The position numbers were made by a program, and so were the translations under genes. The notes under the pieces were generated by a model. The model searched no databases and had not been told where the DNA came from. It saw only the letters and a program-made list of their open reading frames with translations. Source: M30B53 sp964600785 (GTDB taxonomy: Bacteria; Planctomycetota; Planctomycetia; Pirellulales; UBA1268). From it: a DNA stretch of 64,000 bases. Location of the stretch: contig CAZRKH010000127.1 in the NCBI GenBank assembly GCA_964600785.1, positions 1 to 64,000 on the forward strand, written 5' to 3'. Of this stretch, positions 1-7,753 are shown in pieces (the stretch's first letter is position 1; every line of letters starts with the position of its first letter).

Positions 1-70
1 TTGAACGTGCGGAAGAACATCTCGATCAGCCAGCGGCGTCCACGCCAGTTCCGCCACCCGCTTCCGGACC
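1..70 (-). pseudogene. Possible 3' fragment of an IS4-type DDE transposase, running off the window edge
   Basis: Read on the minus strand towards base 1, one frame gives WRGRRWLIEMFFRTF and then a codon starting AA that is cut by the window edge. This resembles the R-(3)-E-(6)-K part of the YREK signature near the catalytic Glu of IS4-family transposases (RRWxIExFFRxFK). Upstream in the same frame (bases about 70 to 110) the translation is low-complexity and not transposase-like, so the N-terminal part looks lost. Only about 15 informative residues support this. A second minus-strand frame is also open here, so chance is a real alternative. Confidence 0.3.
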
Positions 71-168
71 TTGTCCAGTGCGCTCCCCCGCTGCCCAGGG
101 CGCAACGTCCATCAGCTTGCCGGAATTGCCTGTCTGCAGGGAAGCAAGCATCGTGCCGAACAGGATTG

Positions 169-298
169 CCCTCCATGGCCCCTGCCCGCGGACGCGGGCG
201 AACAAATGCCCACTCGAGGCCCACGTGAGCGACTCCCCAAAAAGCCGAGGTTGTTGGGGTCGCCGATCGCGTCCTGCGGCGGCAGACTTCTTCCACAG
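169..298. repeat. Structured intergenic repeat, copy A (three hairpins)
   Basis: This segment is clearly related to bases 56936-57058. Shared blocks are ccatggcccctgcccgcg followed by gacgcgggcgaacaaa, then aaaaagccgaggtt, a tcctgcggcgg block and a terminal tccacag. It folds into three stems. Stem 1 is GCCCGC-GGAC-GCGGGC at 184-199. Stem 2 is CCCCAA ... TTGGGG around gccgagg, at about 234-258. Stem 3 is a GC-rich stem around the loop gtcct, with one bulged A. Copy A is about 10 nt longer than copy B between stems 1 and 2. No coding role is visible. It lies just upstream of purC. Confidence 0.75.
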
Positions 299-336
299 CC
301 TGCTGGCTGCTCGCCCTGTCTGCTACAAAATCGTTC

Positions 337-1227
337 ATGATCGTCACCGAAACCTCCCTCGACCTCGGCCGACTGACCCGCGGCAAGGTTCGCGATTGCT
401 ACGACCTCGGTGAGCAGATGCTCATCGTGAGCACCGACCGGATCAGCGCCTTCGACCGGGTTCTGCCCACGCCGATCCCCGACAAAGGCCGGGCGCTCAC
501 GGCGATCTCGGCCTACTGGTTTGGTCGCTTCGGTAGCGGTCCCGACAGGATCGGCCATCACCTGATCACCACCGACGTCGATGCGATGCCGTTGCCGGCA
601 GGCATCGACCTCGCGCCGCTTCGCGGTCGCACGATGCTCGTCCGCACCGCGGAAGTAATTCCCTTCGAGTGCGTCGTCCGTGGCTGGCTGGCCGGTTCGG
701 GCCTGGCGGAGTATCGCCGCGAGGGGACCGTCTGCGGCCTCGTCCTGCCCGCCGGTCTGGCCCCCGGCGACCGGCTTCCCGAGCCGATCTTCACGCCCGC
801 CACCAAGGCCGTCAGCGGTCACGATGAAAACGTCAGTTTCGAGACGATGGCTGCGGCGGTGGGGGCCGACCTCGCCGCCGAACTCCGCGACAAGAGCCTC
901 GAGGTTTACCGCCGCGGGGCCGACCATGCCGCCACCCGGGGCATCGTGGTTGCCGACACAAAACTCGAGTGGGGCCGAGCTGCGGATGGCTCGGTGATCC
1001 TGGTCGATGAACTGCTCACACCAGACTCCTCCCGCTTCTGGCCGGCGGCCGATGTCGGCCACGGTCAGGTTGGCTCATTTGACAAGCAATTCGTCCGTGA
1101 CTGGCTCGAGGCCTCCGGCTGGGACAAGCGGAGCCCGCCGCCGCCGCTGCCCCCCGAGGTCGTGGCACAGACCCGCGAGAAATACCTCGAGGCCTGCCGC
1201 CTGCTGACCGGTGCCGCGCCGGCCTGA
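337..1227 (+). CDS. purC: Phosphoribosylaminoimidazole-succinocarboxamide synthase (SAICAR synthetase)
   Basis: This enzyme joins aspartate to CAIR with ATP, a step of de novo purine synthesis in the cytosol. The 296-residue protein opens with the family hallmark GKVRD (residues 16-20), followed by STDRISAFD and PIPDKG for nucleotide and substrate binding, then VVADTKLEWG and VDELLTPDSSRFWP further on. The C-terminal SFDKQFVRDWL block is typical of the longer (about 300 residue) PurC class. The start at 337 gives a complete N-terminus. There is no clear Shine-Dalgarno, and the possible -10 at 324-329 lies so close that the mRNA could be nearly leaderless (inference). No other pur gene is adjacent. 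Confidence 0.95.
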   Translation: MIVTETSLDLGRLTRGKVRDCYDLGEQMLIVSTDRISAFDRVLPTPIPDKGRALTAISAYWFGRFGSGPDRIGHHLITTDVDAMPLPAGIDLAPLRGRTMLVRTAEVIPFECVVRGWLAGSGLAEYRREGTVCGLVLPAGLAPGDRLPEPIFTPATKAVSGHDENVSFETMAAAVGADLAAELRDKSLEVYRRGADHAATRGIVVADTKLEWGRAADGSVILVDELLTPDSSRFWPAADVGHGQVGSFDKQFVRDWLEASGWDKRSPPPPLPPEVVAQTREKYLEACRLLTGAAPA

Positions 1228-1329
1228 GCCGGCCGCCGACGCCGGCGGGCCGTCTGCTAGAATCGTGCGAAACTTCCGAATTCCGCCCGCTCGACCAATT
1301 TCCGCCCACCGCCCCCGAAAGCCCTCCGG

Positions 1330-2469
1330 ATGCTCCGCTACCTCACTGCCGGCGAGTCGCACGGCCCGGCGCTCGTCGCCCTGATCGACGGGTTTCCGGC
1401 GGGGCTCACCGTGGATCGGGAACTGATCGACGCCGAACTCCGCCGCCGTCAGGGCGGCTATGGTCGCGGCGGGCGGCAGCGGATCGAGACCGACGCTGTC
1501 GTCTTCCGCTCGGGACTCTGGAAGAATGTGACCCTCGGCAGCCCGCTGGCCCTGGAGGTTGTCAACCGCGACGCGAAGCTCGAGCGACTCGAAGAGGTCG
1601 ATCGTCCGCGGCCGGGCCATGTCGACCTCGCCGGGGCGGTGAAGCACCTCGGCGGTGTGCGGGCGGTGCTCGAGCGAGCCAGTGCCCGCGAGACGGCCGC
1701 GAGGGTCGCCGCCGGCGGCCTGGCCCGCCAGCTGCTCGCGGTGTTTGGGATCGATCTGGCCGGCTGGGTGGTCTCGATCGGCGAACTCGAACTCGGAAGC
1801 CGCGACGGGAGCCTTGCCGAACTGCGTGGACTCCGCGAGCAGAGCGTCGTCTACTCGCTCTATCCGGAACGGGATTCCGAGGCGACCGCGCTGATCGACC
1901 GAGTGGGCAAGGAGGGCGATACCCTCGGCGGCCTGGTCGAGGTGCGGGTCGACGGCCTGCCGATCGGGCTGGGCAGCCACATCCAGTGGGACCGCAAGCT
2001 CGACGGGCGGCTCGCCCAGGCGGTGATGAGCATCCAAGCGATCAAGGGCGTGGAGATCGGGCTCGGCTTCGAGGCGGCCCGTCGTCGCGGCTCGGCGGTT
2101 CACGACGCGATCGGGTTTGACGAGGAGAAGAGGGGCGAGGCCGGGCTGGGCTTCGTGCGGCCCACCAACAATGCCGGCGGTCTCGAGGCGGGAATCACCA
2201 ACGGACAGCCGCTTCTGCTGCGGGCGGCGATGAAACCGATCAGCACGCTCCGCAAGCCGCTGGAATCGATCAATCTCGCAAGCAAGCAGCCGGAGTCGGC
2301 CGCCTACGAACGGAGCGATGTCTGTGCGGTTTCCGCGGCGAGCGTGATTGTGGAAAACGTGGTCGCCTTCGAGGTCGCTGCCGCGGTGGTCGAGAAATTC
2401 GGGGGTGACAGCATCGAGGAAATGCAGGATCGTTTCAGGGGATACTTGCAACTCGCCCGCGAGCGGTAG
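1330..2469 (+). CDS. aroC: Chorismate synthase
   Basis: Chorismate synthase converts EPSP to chorismate with reduced FMN, the last shikimate-pathway step. The 379-residue length is normal for bacteria. Signatures seen are GESHG at residues 8-12 (with the catalytic His11), RPGHVDLAGAVKH, ERASARETAARVAAG, PTNNAGGLEAGITNG and the C-terminal DVCAVSAASVIVENVVAFEVA. A possible extended -10 (TGCTAGAAT, 1255-1263) lies 67 nt upstream, but I see no good -35. The gene stands 102 nt after purC on the same strand. Other aroma genes (aroDE, aroK) lie 10 kb away, so the pathway is only partly clustered. Confidence 0.97.
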   Translation: MLRYLTAGESHGPALVALIDGFPAGLTVDRELIDAELRRRQGGYGRGGRQRIETDAVVFRSGLWKNVTLGSPLALEVVNRDAKLERLEEVDRPRPGHVDLAGAVKHLGGVRAVLERASARETAARVAAGGLARQLLAVFGIDLAGWVVSIGELELGSRDGSLAELRGLREQSVVYSLYPERDSEATALIDRVGKEGDTLGGLVEVRVDGLPIGLGSHIQWDRKLDGRLAQAVMSIQAIKGVEIGLGFEAARRRGSAVHDAIGFDEEKRGEAGLGFVRPTNNAGGLEAGITNGQPLLLRAAMKPISTLRKPLESINLASKQPESAAYERSDVCAVSAASVIVENVVAFEVAAAVVEKFGGDSIEEMQDRFRGYLQLARER

Positions 2470-2543
2470 GCCGCGGTGGTCCCTGCCGCCCCTTCGGGCT
2501 GCGGATCGGTTGCAGCGGAGAACAAGCGACTTGGAGAACAAGG

Positions 2544-3821
2544 ATGTTCGTCGAACAATCGCTCGCGAGGCTGCGGCTGGCGAGGTGGGTATTCGTGACG
2601 GTCTGTCTCCTGCCGGCGGCCGGGCTTGTCGGCTGGGCTTGGTACCACCGCAGCGGTGAGCACGTCGAAGCGATCCTCGCCGACTGCTCGCAGTCACTGG
2701 GCATGCGGGTCGACGCAAATCGCATCGAACACCTCCGGCCAGGAACCGTGCGGCTCGAGGCGGTGAGCCTGGCCGGTCGCGACGGCATGCCGGTCGCGGA
2801 GGTCTCCGAGGCGGTGCTCGAGCGGCGGGCCACGGGGCTGCGCCTCGCGATCCCCGAGCTGCTCCTCGGCGATCGCGAGGCGGCCGGGTTCGGGCCGCTG
2901 GCGATTGGGTGGCTCACTGATCCGGTGAGTTTTCCCGGCGGCTGTGTCCTTCAGATCGAGCGGTTCCGCTGGCGACAGGACGGGCCGCTTTGGGGCGGTG
3001 GCCTGCTTGTGGAATGCGTGGCCACCGACGCCGGAAGAGCGATCCGCATCTGTCGGTCACCCTCCGACGGCGACGAACTTCGGCTTCGCTGGGAGCCGGG
3101 TGAGGCCGGGGGCCGGATCGAGGCCTTGCTGACCTGCGGCGAGCCGATCCCCCTGAGCACGCTTGCCTCGGCCATCGGTTGGCTGCCCGATCTCGGAGAG
3201 ATGGCCACGGTTCGCGGCCGCTTCACGGTGGTCCGCGAGGAAGGCCGCTGGACGGCAGCCGGGAGCGGCAGCGTGGATCGCGTCGACCTGGCCCGGCTCG
3301 CCGGTCTGCTCGGCAGGCGGGCGATGGGCGAGGCTTCCCTCGAGCTGGTCGAGTTCGGTTTGAGTGATGGTCGGCTCGAGCGGGCGGAGGTGCGTCTTGA
3401 TGCCGAGGAGGGCCGCCTCGGCGGGGGGCTCGTGGATTCGTTGGTGACGGTGCTCGGCTGTCGCGGCGGAGCATCGCTTCCCGAGGTGATGCTGCCGCTT
3501 GGTGGCGGCGAGCGTGGCCGCGGGTCGATGGTTCCCTTTCGCTCGATTTCCCTGATCGCCGACCTTGATTCCCGCGGGCTGCGGCTGCGCGGTTTTGAGG
3601 GGGCGTCTGCGGGCGTCGTGGAGGGGCCGGCTGCTCCGATTCTGCTGCCTCCTGTCGGCCGAGTGGCCTGTGAGCGGCTGGCCTGGCTCTTCCCCGCCGA
3701 CAACGGCGCGGCGATCCCCGCGTCGGCGGGTGCTGCCCGGCTGTTGTTGCGGCTTCCACGGCAACCGGGCGACGGCCCGGCACGCTCGGCATCCCTTTCC
3801 GAGGGTGGTGGAGAATTTTGA
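2544..3821 (+). CDS. Hypothetical single-pass membrane protein, AsmA/TamB-like in style
   Basis: I do not recognise a named family. The 425-residue product has a short basic N-terminus, one hydrophobic segment at about residues 15-34 and then a long region with no further membrane spans, so it probably projects into the periplasm. Its repeating short beta-like runs (for example LRPGTVRLEAVSLAGRDG and VDLARLAGLLGRRAMG) are reminiscent of AsmA/TamB-like envelope proteins, which are anchored by one N-terminal helix. This likeness is by eye only. The start at 2544 is placed directly before the signal anchor. The stop codon overlaps the first of two TTTTGACA boxes that lead to the desaturase gene. 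Confidence 0.6.
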   Translation: MFVEQSLARLRLARWVFVTVCLLPAAGLVGWAWYHRSGEHVEAILADCSQSLGMRVDANRIEHLRPGTVRLEAVSLAGRDGMPVAEVSEAVLERRATGLRLAIPELLLGDREAAGFGPLAIGWLTDPVSFPGGCVLQIERFRWRQDGPLWGGGLLVECVATDAGRAIRICRSPSDGDELRLRWEPGEAGGRIEALLTCGEPIPLSTLASAIGWLPDLGEMATVRGRFTVVREEGRWTAAGSGSVDRVDLARLAGLLGRRAMGEASLELVEFGLSDGRLERAEVRLDAEEGRLGGGLVDSLVTVLGCRGGASLPEVMLPLGGGERGRGSMVPFRSISLIADLDSRGLRLRGFEGASAGVVEGPAAPILLPPVGRVACERLAWLFPADNGAAIPASAGAARLLLRLPRQPGDGPARSASLSEGGGEF

Positions 3822-3873
3822 CAGATTTTTGACACGAGGCCGACCCGCTCCTGACCGAGCGAGGCTGTCAAAA
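3816..3873 (+). promoter_or_regulatory. Paired TTTTGACA boxes with a distal inverted copy
   Basis: TTTTGACA occurs at 3816-3823 and again at 3827-3834, exactly 11 nt apart (one helical turn), with the reverse complement TGTCAAAA at 3866-3873. A small hairpin (CTCCG-catt(t)-CGGAG) follows. The block sits between the upstream gene's stop and the desaturase start at 3944. Helical phasing suggests a dimer or tetramer operator. Part of the signal could simply be a -35-like TTGACA, but I find no matching -10. Confidence 0.4.
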
Positions 3874-3943
3874 CTCCGCATTTCGGAGCACAGTATGGAG
3901 GTCCGAGGCCCGTCCGTCGGCACCCGCAGCGAGGAGACCACGC

Positions 3944-4999
3944 ATGACCACCCCAATCGATTCTGAACTTCGTGTGGCTGACGAAGGCGTCGGCCTTCTT
4001 GAACCGCCGGCAGCGGCCGTGACCGACGAGTCGCAGGAGCCGGCAGTTCCTCGGGCTGCCGAACCGCGGCGTGACGGCCGGGCGGCCACGTGGGGTGGGC
4101 GGCTGGCCGAACTCGACTGGGTGGTGCTTGCCTGGATTGGCGGCGTGCACGTTGCGGCCCTTGCGGCGCCCTTCTTTTTCACCTGGTCGGGCCTGGCGAT
4201 TACGGCGGTACTCTGCTGGGTGACCGGCGGGCTGGGGGTCTGTCTCGGCTACCACCGCCTGCTGACCCACGGCAGTTTCTCCACCTTCCGCCCGGTGCGA
4301 TGGTTCTACGCCTTCCTCGGTGGCGTGTCGGGCGAGGGCTCGGCGATGGTCTGGGTTGCCAATCACCGCAAGCACCATGCCTTCAGCGACCAGGAGGGAG
4401 ATCCGCACTCTCCGCGTGATGGTGGCCTGTGGGCCCACATGCTCTGGCTGTTCCCGAGGCACTCCCGGGAGGAGGTCGAGGCGCATGTCTCCCGCTGGGC
4501 ACCCGACCTGGCGAAGGATCCAGGGATCCGCTTTCTGCACTCGACCTTTCTGCTGTGGCACATCCTGATCGGTGGTGCCCTGCTCGCCTCCGGCTGGTAT
4601 TGGTTCGGCCCGGCTACCGGTGTGTCGTGGCTCGTGTGGGGCGTGGCAGTGCGAATGCTCTATGTGTTCCACGTCACCTGGTTCGTCAACTCGGCGACCC
4701 ACATCTGGGGCTACCGGAACTACGAGACCACCGACGACTCCACCAACCTCTGGTGGGTGGGCCTGCTCGCCTTTGGAGAGGGCTGGCACAACAATCACCA
4801 TGCCTACCAGCGGATGGCCCGTCACGGGCATCGTTGGTGGGAGGTCGATGTGACCTACTGGGCGATCCTGGCGATGGAGCGGCTCGGCTTGGCCTGGGAC
4901 GTGGTCCATGAAATTCCCCGCTCAGGCAGGCCGGTTTCGGCGGCCGCGGCGGCGGCTGTCGCCGGGCCGGCGAGCGGCAGGCAGGTTTCACAGGCCTGA
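3944..4999 (+). CDS. Acyl-CoA/acyl-lipid delta-9 fatty acid desaturase
   Basis: This is a membrane di-iron desaturase that introduces a cis double bond into fatty acyl chains and controls membrane fluidity. Three histidine boxes are present: HRLLTH from His104, HRKHH from about His141, and HNNHH from His282, with the expected spacing for the stearoyl-CoA desaturase fold. Hydrophobic segments at about residues 60-105 and 205-250 supply the membrane spans. The first 50 residues are polar and unlike the family. A gaggag Shine-Dalgarno lies 7 nt before the ATG. Regulation is likely through the TTTTGACA boxes just upstream (inference). Electron donor partners are not encoded nearby. Confidence 0.92.
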   Translation: MTTPIDSELRVADEGVGLLEPPAAAVTDESQEPAVPRAAEPRRDGRAATWGGRLAELDWVVLAWIGGVHVAALAAPFFFTWSGLAITAVLCWVTGGLGVCLGYHRLLTHGSFSTFRPVRWFYAFLGGVSGEGSAMVWVANHRKHHAFSDQEGDPHSPRDGGLWAHMLWLFPRHSREEVEAHVSRWAPDLAKDPGIRFLHSTFLLWHILIGGALLASGWYWFGPATGVSWLVWGVAVRMLYVFHVTWFVNSATHIWGYRNYETTDDSTNLWWVGLLAFGEGWHNNHHAYQRMARHGHRWWEVDVTYWAILAMERLGLAWDVVHEIPRSGRPVSAAAAAAVAGPASGRQVSQA

Positions 5000-5063
5000 T
5001 CGCTGTCGATCCCTCGCCGATGTGCCGATCCCTGCCCATCCCCCACCCATGCCCCACCCATCC

Positions 5064-5091
5064 TTGCAATCGGGCCGCAGCCCGGTAGATT
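5064..5091 (+). promoter_or_regulatory. Probable sigma-70-type promoter of rpsO
   Basis: TTGCAA at 5064-5069 and TAGATT at 5086-5091 are separated by 16 nt, close to the housekeeping consensus. The predicted start near 5098 gives a leader of about 84 nt before the rpsO ATG. Confidence 0.5.
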
Positions 5092-5097
5092 GTGATC

Positions 5098-5181
5098 TTC
5101 AGTCACGCCGGCGGAGCAACCGCCGGTACGGGCCGAACCGACGTGGTGCGGGCTGGCCCAGATGTCGCTGACGAAACCCAG
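5098..5181 (+). promoter_or_regulatory. Structured rpsO leader, candidate S15 autoregulatory element
   Basis: The leader holds a perfect hairpin CCGGCGG-agcaa-CCGCCGG (5108-5126) and then a second stem GGGCC ... GGCCC (about 5130-5159) ending right at the translation start region. S15 represses its own mRNA through structured leaders in several unrelated bacteria, with different folds, so this position and structure fit such an element. Direct evidence is the base pairing. The regulatory role is inference. Confidence 0.4.
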
Positions 5182-5195
5182 ATGTCGCTGACGAA
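5157..5195 (+). repeat. Tandem duplication of the rpsO start region
   Basis: The 19 nt cccagatgtcgctgacgaa occur at 5157-5175 and 5177-5195, a 20-nt period. Each copy contains ATGTCGCTGACGAA. The second ATG (5182) opens rpsO. The first (5162) opens a 9-codon reading frame (MSLTKPRCR) that stops at 5189-5191, 8 nt inside rpsO. Confidence 0.85.
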
Positions 5196-5451
5196 GCAGA
5201 GAAAAACGGATTTGATCGGCTCCTTCAAAAGGGGCAAGGCTGACACCGGTTCGGCCGAGGTGCAGATTGCACTCCTGAGCGACCGCATCAGCCAACTGAC
5301 CGAACACTTCCGCAAGCATGCGAAGGACCACGCCAGCCGGCGGGGTCTGTTGATGATGGTCAGCCGCCGTCGCCGGCTGCTCGACTACCTCAAGCGGGTC
5401 TCCCCCGATCGCTACCTCGACGTCATCAAGCGGCTCAATATCCGCAAGTGA
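5182..5451 (+). CDS. rpsO: 30S ribosomal protein uS15
   Basis: uS15 binds the central domain of 16S rRNA early in 30S assembly. The 89-residue length and sequence (starting MSLTKQRKTDLI, with GSAEVQIALLSDRI, LTEHFRKHAKDHASRRGLL and LLDYLKR) are canonical. The start at 5182 was chosen because an upstream in-frame extension to 5092 has no family counterpart. The gene is followed by pnp after 175 nt, the conserved rpsO-pnp arrangement. The leader is structured and the start region is duplicated, both suggesting translational control. Confidence 0.97.
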   Translation: MSLTKQRKTDLIGSFKRGKADTGSAEVQIALLSDRISQLTEHFRKHAKDHASRRGLLMMVSRRRRLLDYLKRVSPDRYLDVIKRLNIRK

Positions 5452-5489
5452 TTGGATTCTCTCCGGACGTGAGGCTGCAGGCGAAGTAT

Positions 5490-5528
5490 CGGTGCGGTGG
5501 CGGGTGGCCCGACCCCCGGTCTGCACCG
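5490..5528 (+). promoter_or_regulatory. Hairpin in the rpsO-pnp intergenic region
   Basis: CGGTGC (5490-5495) pairs with GCACCG (5523-5528), enclosing a GC-rich loop with further internal pairing. In enterobacteria the rpsO-pnp gap carries an RNase III-cut hairpin used in PNPase autoregulation. A similar job here is inferred only from position. No U-tract follows, so it is not a classical terminator. Confidence 0.35.
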
Positions 5529-5626
5529 AGCGTCTGCCGGGCGGGTGAAGCATTGTTGGATACTTGGAATCATGTGTGTGAATGTGACGTTGTTGTCGTA
5601 CGTAGCAATGGAAGGATGAAGGAAAC

Positions 5627-7753
5627 GTGAAGACTCGAGTTGAACGAACGATTGGGAATCATGTGCTGAGCATGGAGACGGGGCTTTTGGCCAAGCAGGC
5701 CGCGGGGGCGGTGCTCGTTCGCTATGGCGACACGACCGTGCTCGTGGCGGCGGCCACCGGGGCACCGCGGGCAGGAATCGACTTCTTTCCCCTGACCTGC
5801 GACTACCGTGAGCGGGTGGCAGCGGCCGGCAAGTTTCCCGGCGGGTTCCTCAAGCGGGAAGGCCGGCCCACGATGAGGGAAACGCTCACCAGCCGGCTCA
5901 TCGACCGGCCGATTCGGCCGCTCTTTCCGGTCGGCTTCCACGACGAGGTGCAGGTGCAGGCCTCGGTGCTCTCCAGCGACCGCCAGAACGACGGCGACCT
6001 GCTGGCGATGAATGGTGCCTCGGCGGCCCTGTCGATCTCGGAACTTCCCTTCCAGGGCCCGATCGGCAGCGTCCGGCTCGGCCAGGTTGATGGGCGGTTC
6101 GTGGTCTTTCCGACCCAGGACGAACTCGAGGAGAGCGACCTCGATCTGATCGTCTCAGGCAACGAAGACTCGGTGCTGATGATCGAGGGATTTGCCCGCG
6201 AGATGCCCGAGGCCCGCATGCTCGAGGCGATCGACGAGTGCCAGCGGGTGATCCGTGAGCTGTGCAGCATGCAAAAGGAATTGATGGAAAAGGCCGGCAA
6301 GCCCAAGAAGCAGTACGACCTCCCCGACTACGGTCCGCTGCAGGAGCGGATTTTCGGCGGCTACCTCGCCGAGATGAAGCAGGCCAAGGCGATCGTCGGC
6401 AAGCAGGATCGCCACGAGGCGACCCGGGCCATCAAAGAGCGGGCCAAGGCGGAACTGATTCCGGATCCCACCGCGGCCGACGCGTTTCCCGACGGGGATT
6501 TCTCGCATGTCTGGCACGATCTCGAGGAGCGAGCCGTTCGCGAACTCATCCTCGAGGGCCGCCGACCCGACGGCCGCGATTCAAAGACACTGCGACCGAT
6601 CCACTGCGAGGTCGATCTTTTGCCGCGGGTGCACGGCTCGGCCCTCTTTCAGCGGGGAGAGACCCAGAGCCTGGTGACGGTTACCCTCGGCACCGGCAAG
6701 GACGAACAGCGGGTGGACGGCCTGTTCGACGAATACTCCAAGAAGTTCATGCTCGACTACTACTTCCCCTCCTTCTCGGTCGGGGAGGTGCGTCCGATCC
6801 GTGGTCCCGGGCGGCGGGAGATCGGCCACGGGGCCCTTGCCGAGCGGAGCGTCAAGCCGGTCCTTCCCGACCTCGACACCTTCCCCTACACGATCCGCGT
6901 GATCTCCGACATCCTCGAGTCGAACGGCTCGAGTTCGATGGCGTCGGTCTGCGGGGCCACGCTTGGGCTGATGGCCGCAGGTGTGCCGATCACCAACCCG
7001 GTGGCCGGGATTTCAGTGGGTCTGGTCAAGGAGACGGACGACCGTTGGACGCTCCTGACCGACATCCTCGGCGACGAGGATCACTTCGGCGACATGGATT
7101 TCAAGATCGCCGGCAGCCAGGCCGGAATCACGGGGATCCAGCTCGACCTCAAGATTGCCGGCATCTCGCGGGCGATCATCGAGGGCACGCTGGCCCAGTC
7201 CCGCGAGGCGAGGCTCGAGATTCTCCGCAGCATGCTTTCGGCGATCCGGCGGCCTCGCGAGGAGATCTCCCCCAACGCCCCTCGGCTGCTGCGAACGCAG
7301 ATCAACCCGGAGAAGATCGGCCTCTTGATCGGTCCGGGAGGCAAGACGATCCGGGCGATCCAGGAGAGCACCGGAGCGAGCGTCGAGGTCGACGACGACG
7401 GCACCGTGACGGTCGCCGCCCTCGACGGCGAGAGCGCCCAGGCTGCGATGGCGAAGATCGAGGCCCTCACCGCGTCGATTCAGATTGGGCGGATCTACGA
7501 GGGGCGTGTCACGAGCGTCAAGGACTTCGGCGCGTTCGTCGAACTGGTGCCGGGCAAGGACGGCCTGTGCCATATCAGCGAGCTTTCCAACGAGTATGTC
7601 GCGAGCGTTGCGGATATCTGCAGTGTCGGCGACATGATGCGGGTCAAGGTGATCGCCGTGGACGACCAGGATCGGGTCAAGCTCAGCCGTCGTTCAGCGA
7701 TGGTCGAGGCGACCGAGAACGGTGAATCCGAAGCGACCCATGCCGAGGGCTGA
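5627..7753 (+). CDS. pnp: Polyribonucleotide nucleotidyltransferase (PNPase)
   Basis: PNPase is a phosphorolytic 3'-5' exoribonuclease of mRNA decay. The 708-residue protein shows the full layout: first RNase PH domain (GKFPGGFLKREGRPT, LIDRPIRPLFP), an alpha-helical linker, second RNase PH domain (HGSALFQRGETQSL, ESNGSSSMASVCGATL, GDMDFKIAGS), a KH domain with IGPGGKTI near residue 568, and an S1 domain from about residue 621 (GRVTSVKDFGAFVELVPGKDGLCHIS is split across this domain). The start is GTG at 5627 with gaagga just before it. The last 32 nt overlap the histidine kinase gene if that gene starts at GTG 7722. Confidence 0.97.
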   Translation: MKTRVERTIGNHVLSMETGLLAKQAAGAVLVRYGDTTVLVAAATGAPRAGIDFFPLTCDYRERVAAAGKFPGGFLKREGRPTMRETLTSRLIDRPIRPLFPVGFHDEVQVQASVLSSDRQNDGDLLAMNGASAALSISELPFQGPIGSVRLGQVDGRFVVFPTQDELEESDLDLIVSGNEDSVLMIEGFAREMPEARMLEAIDECQRVIRELCSMQKELMEKAGKPKKQYDLPDYGPLQERIFGGYLAEMKQAKAIVGKQDRHEATRAIKERAKAELIPDPTAADAFPDGDFSHVWHDLEERAVRELILEGRRPDGRDSKTLRPIHCEVDLLPRVHGSALFQRGETQSLVTVTLGTGKDEQRVDGLFDEYSKKFMLDYYFPSFSVGEVRPIRGPGRREIGHGALAERSVKPVLPDLDTFPYTIRVISDILESNGSSSMASVCGATLGLMAAGVPITNPVAGISVGLVKETDDRWTLLTDILGDEDHFGDMDFKIAGSQAGITGIQLDLKIAGISRAIIEGTLAQSREARLEILRSMLSAIRRPREEISPNAPRLLRTQINPEKIGLLIGPGGKTIRAIQESTGASVEVDDDGTVTVAALDGESAQAAMAKIEALTASIQIGRIYEGRVTSVKDFGAFVELVPGKDGLCHISELSNEYVASVADICSVGDMMRVKVIAVDDQDRVKLSRRSAMVEATENGESEATHAEG

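Larger units (their letters stand above)
1..336. other. Gene-poor left edge before purC
   Basis: I find no convincing intact gene here. The open plus-strand frame over 1-228 starts at TTG, has no ribosome binding site and reads as low-complexity Arg/Pro-rich sequence. The stretch holds the possible transposase remnant at the extreme left, a structured repeat at about 169-298, and a possible extended -10 element (TGcTACAAA, 321-329) only 7 nt before the purC ATG. Confidence 0.5.

Noticed and set aside
1..228. Plus-strand 75-codon frame at the window start
   Set aside because: TTG start, no ribosome binding site, Arg/Pro-rich translation, and it covers part of the structured repeat.
2951..4909. 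Long minus-strand frame (652 codons)
   Set aside because: It is antisense to the envelope protein and the desaturase, whose histidine boxes are unambiguous. Low-complexity Arg/Pro/Ser-rich product.
5448..5630. 60-codon frame bridging rpsO and pnp with GTGA overlaps at both ends
   Set aside because: The overlaps are neat, but codon use in the second half is AT-rich and leader-like, and the product has no family pattern. Likely chance in a regulatory gap.
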